From contig JAQUUM010000017.1 in NCBI GenBank assembly GCA_028693885.1, positions 5,468 through 13,436 on the forward strand: a stretch of 7,969 nt of DNA, in the 5' to 3' direction. A program made the translations under genes and the position numbers. Shown here in pieces: positions 6,783 through 7,969 of this stretch. Position 1 is the stretch's first letter; each line of letters opens with the position of its first letter. Below the pieces are notes generated by a model. That model searched no databases, was not told the DNA's origin, and worked only from the letters and a program-made list of their open reading frames with translations. Origin of the DNA: Bacilli bacterium. Lineage in GTDB: Bacteria > Bacillota_I > Bacilli_A > ML615J-28 > CAG-698.

Positions 6783-6787
6783 CCCCT
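6783..6787 (-). promoter_or_regulatory. Ribosome binding site of rnhC
   Basis: AGGGG on the minus strand, 8 bases before the GTG start. It supports the use of GTG and lies in a leader predicted to be only about 14 bases long. Confidence 0.7.
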
Positions 6788-6794
6788 CATTTTT

Positions 6795-6803
6795 ATTATA
6801 ACA
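6795..6803 (-). promoter_or_regulatory. Extended -10 promoter of rnhC
   Basis: On the minus strand this reads TGTTATAAT: a perfect TATAAT -10 box (6800-6795) preceded by the TG of an extended -10 element. At the usual 17-base spacing no good TTGACA-like -35 box is seen, only a T/C-rich stretch, which fits an extended -10 promoter. The predicted start of transcription is near 6788, giving a leader of about 14 bases that holds just the Shine-Dalgarno sequence. The core TTATAA (6796-6801) is palindromic, so a TATAAC box also exists on the plus strand at 6797-6802 and could serve mutS2, but its -35 region is poor. Confidence 0.65.
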
Positions 6804-6817
6804 TATTTTTTAAGAAA

Positions 6818-6824
6818 AAGGAAG
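6818..6824 (+). promoter_or_regulatory. Probable ribosome binding site of mutS2
   Basis: AAGGAAG lies 12 bases before the ATG at 6837, rather long spacing. The nearer ATG at 6825 is followed at once by TAA and cannot start the gene. The long spacing may lower translation. Confidence 0.5.
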
Positions 6825-6836
6825 ATGTAATTATTT

Positions 6837-7969
6837 ATGGATAAATATTATAAGATTTTGGAGTTTGATAAAATTATCGAGCTTATAAAACCATTCTTAC
6901 GTTTAAATATAAATAAAATACTAATTGAAGAAACTATATTAAGTAGTGATATTCAATTAGTTACAACTATGTTAAACGAAGTTGATGAAGCATCTATTAT
7001 CATCAAAAGAGTAGGGGAAAATCCAATATATTTTAATGATAAAGTAGAAAAAAACATTAGTTACGCTTCTAAAAATGGATTATTATCTGAGAAAGATATT
7101 TACGATATTGGGAAATTCTTAGATTGCATTAAAGATAATCAGCTTTTCTTAGATAAAGTTGTAGATATTATGGGACCTGTAGAAAATTTTAAACGTTATG
7201 TTGATTTACTTATATATCCAAAAGATCTAAATATTAATATAAAAAAAGTAATAGATGAAAATGGTAATATAAAAGATGATGCAAGTCCGTTATTGTATGA
7301 TATTAGAAGAAATATAAGATTAAATGAATCTAATATTCAAAAAAAATTAAAAGAATTGATTTCAAAATTATCAACTAAATTAACTCAAACGGTAATTTCT
7401 ATTAGAAATAATCGTTATGTTTTATCAGTTAAAAACGATTATAAAAATTCTGTACCAGGAATAATACATGACCAATCTGGCTCTGGCGAAACTGTATATA
7501 TTGAACCAAACTCTGTATGTGAAATTTCTAATAAATTAAATCATTTAATAGAAGAAGAAAAAAGAGAAATAGTTAGAATCCTTCAAAAGATATCTCTTAA
7601 TATTGGGGAACATTTTAGTGATTTAAGTTTTTCCTTTAACGTTTTATTAAAGTTAGATTTGATATTTGCAAAAGCCCAATATTCAATAAAAATCAACGGT
7701 AATAAACCTTTAATAAATTCTTCAGGTAAAGTTTCGCTTATAAATTGTTATCATCCTTTGTTGAACGTTTCTGAAATAGTAAAAAATACAATAATTATTG
7801 GTGAAGAGTATAAAGGAATAATAATTACAGGACCTAATACTGGAGGGAAAACCGTATTATTAAAAACAATTGGACTACTTTCACTTATGGTTAAATTTGG
7901 ATTATTATTACCTTGTGATGAAAGAAGTGAATTAAATATTTTTGATAATGTTTTTTCTGATATTGGAGA
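6837..7969 (+). CDS. mutS2: MutS2 (RqcU) ATPase, 3' partial
   Basis: I translated this frame by hand: 377 codons from the ATG are open to the right edge, so the 3' half is missing (MutS2 is usually about 780 residues). The start MDKYYKILEFDKIIELI is the typical MutS2 N-terminus. A helical core and clamp region follow, with the family block HDQSGSGETVYIEP (211-224) and a Glu/Lys-rich helical stretch (about 228-260), then the ATPase domain with Walker A GPNTGGKT (332-339, nt 7830-7853). Walker B, the KOW region and the C-terminal Smr nuclease domain would lie beyond the window. Known roles in the family are binding and splitting collided ribosomes (B. subtilis RqcU) and suppressing homologous recombination; which applies here is not shown. 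Divergent from rnhC with a 62-base gap. Confidence 0.95.
   Translation, partial: MDKYYKILEFDKIIELIKPFLRLNINKILIEETILSSDIQLVTTMLNEVDEASIIIKRVGENPIYFNDKVEKNISYASKNGLLSEKDIYDIGKFLDCIKDNQLFLDKVVDIMGPVENFKRYVDLLIYPKDLNINIKKVIDENGNIKDDASPLLYDIRRNIRLNESNIQKKLKELISKLSTKLTQTVISIRNNRYVLSVKNDYKNSVPGIIHDQSGSGETVYIEPNSVCEISNKLNHLIEEEKREIVRILQKISLNIGEHFSDLSFSFNVLLKLDLIFAKAQYSIKINGNKPLINSSGKVSLINCYHPLLNVSEIVKNTIIIGEEYKGIIITGPNTGGKTVLLKTIGLLSLMVKFGLLLPCDERSELNIFDNVFSDIG

Noticed and set aside
6825..6830. ATG at 6825 as the mutS2 start
   Set aside because: It is followed immediately by TAA and is not in the mutS2 frame.
1..7969. Mycoplasma-type code reading TGA as Trp
   Set aside because: Full-length products are obtained with TGA as stop, Trp is encoded by TGG throughout, and an in-frame TGA bounds the rnhC start.
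1..7969. Mobile element, CRISPR array, defence or toxin-antitoxin system
   Set aside because: No direct repeat arrays, terminal inverted repeats, integrase/transposase motifs or paired small toxin genes were seen; gaps between genes are too small to hide one.

Overview
The window is a very AT-rich, gene-dense bacterial chromosome segment. By gene content it comes from a low-GC Firmicutes / Bacilli-like organism, possibly one of the small-genome lineages near the Mollicutes. The markers are RNase HIII, MutS2, a YlbL/SepM-type PDZ-Lon protease, lspA next to an rluD-type gene, and strong AGGAG-type ribosome binding sites. All eight stop codons inside the window are TAA, and tryptophan is always TGG within the reading frames, so nothing points to the Mycoplasma code that reads TGA as Trp. 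The species cannot be fixed from the sequence alone.

Positions 1-5871, plus strand, look like one operon of eight genes with almost no space between them: aspS (5' end cut off by the window edge), a tcdA-type ThiF-fold enzyme, a 67-residue cysteine-containing single-span membrane protein, a DCTD-like dCMP deaminase, a membrane-anchored PDZ-Lon-like protease, a 138-residue three-span membrane protein, lspA and rluD. Junctions range from a 14-base overlap to a 10-base gap, so translational coupling is likely. The themes are tRNA and rRNA function (aspS, tcdA, rluD), nucleotide supply (dCMP deaminase) and envelope protein processing (protease, LspA). The two small membrane proteins have no function that I recognise.

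A hairpin at 5875-5897 lies between the convergent rluD and rnhC genes and probably terminates both transcripts. On the minus strand, rnhC (5896-6774) starts with GTG. It has a very good extended -10 promoter and a short leader in the 62-base gap it shares with the divergent mutS2, which starts at 6837 and runs off the right edge just after its Walker A motif.

I see no phage, transposon, CRISPR, toxin-antitoxin or defence module, and no clear new multi-gene system. The region is mostly housekeeping. The points worth a second look are the two unassigned small membrane proteins, the eukaryote-like dCMP deaminase, an insertion between the catalytic residues of the Lon-like protease, an unusual residue in AspRS motif 2, and the compact divergent rnhC/mutS2 control region.
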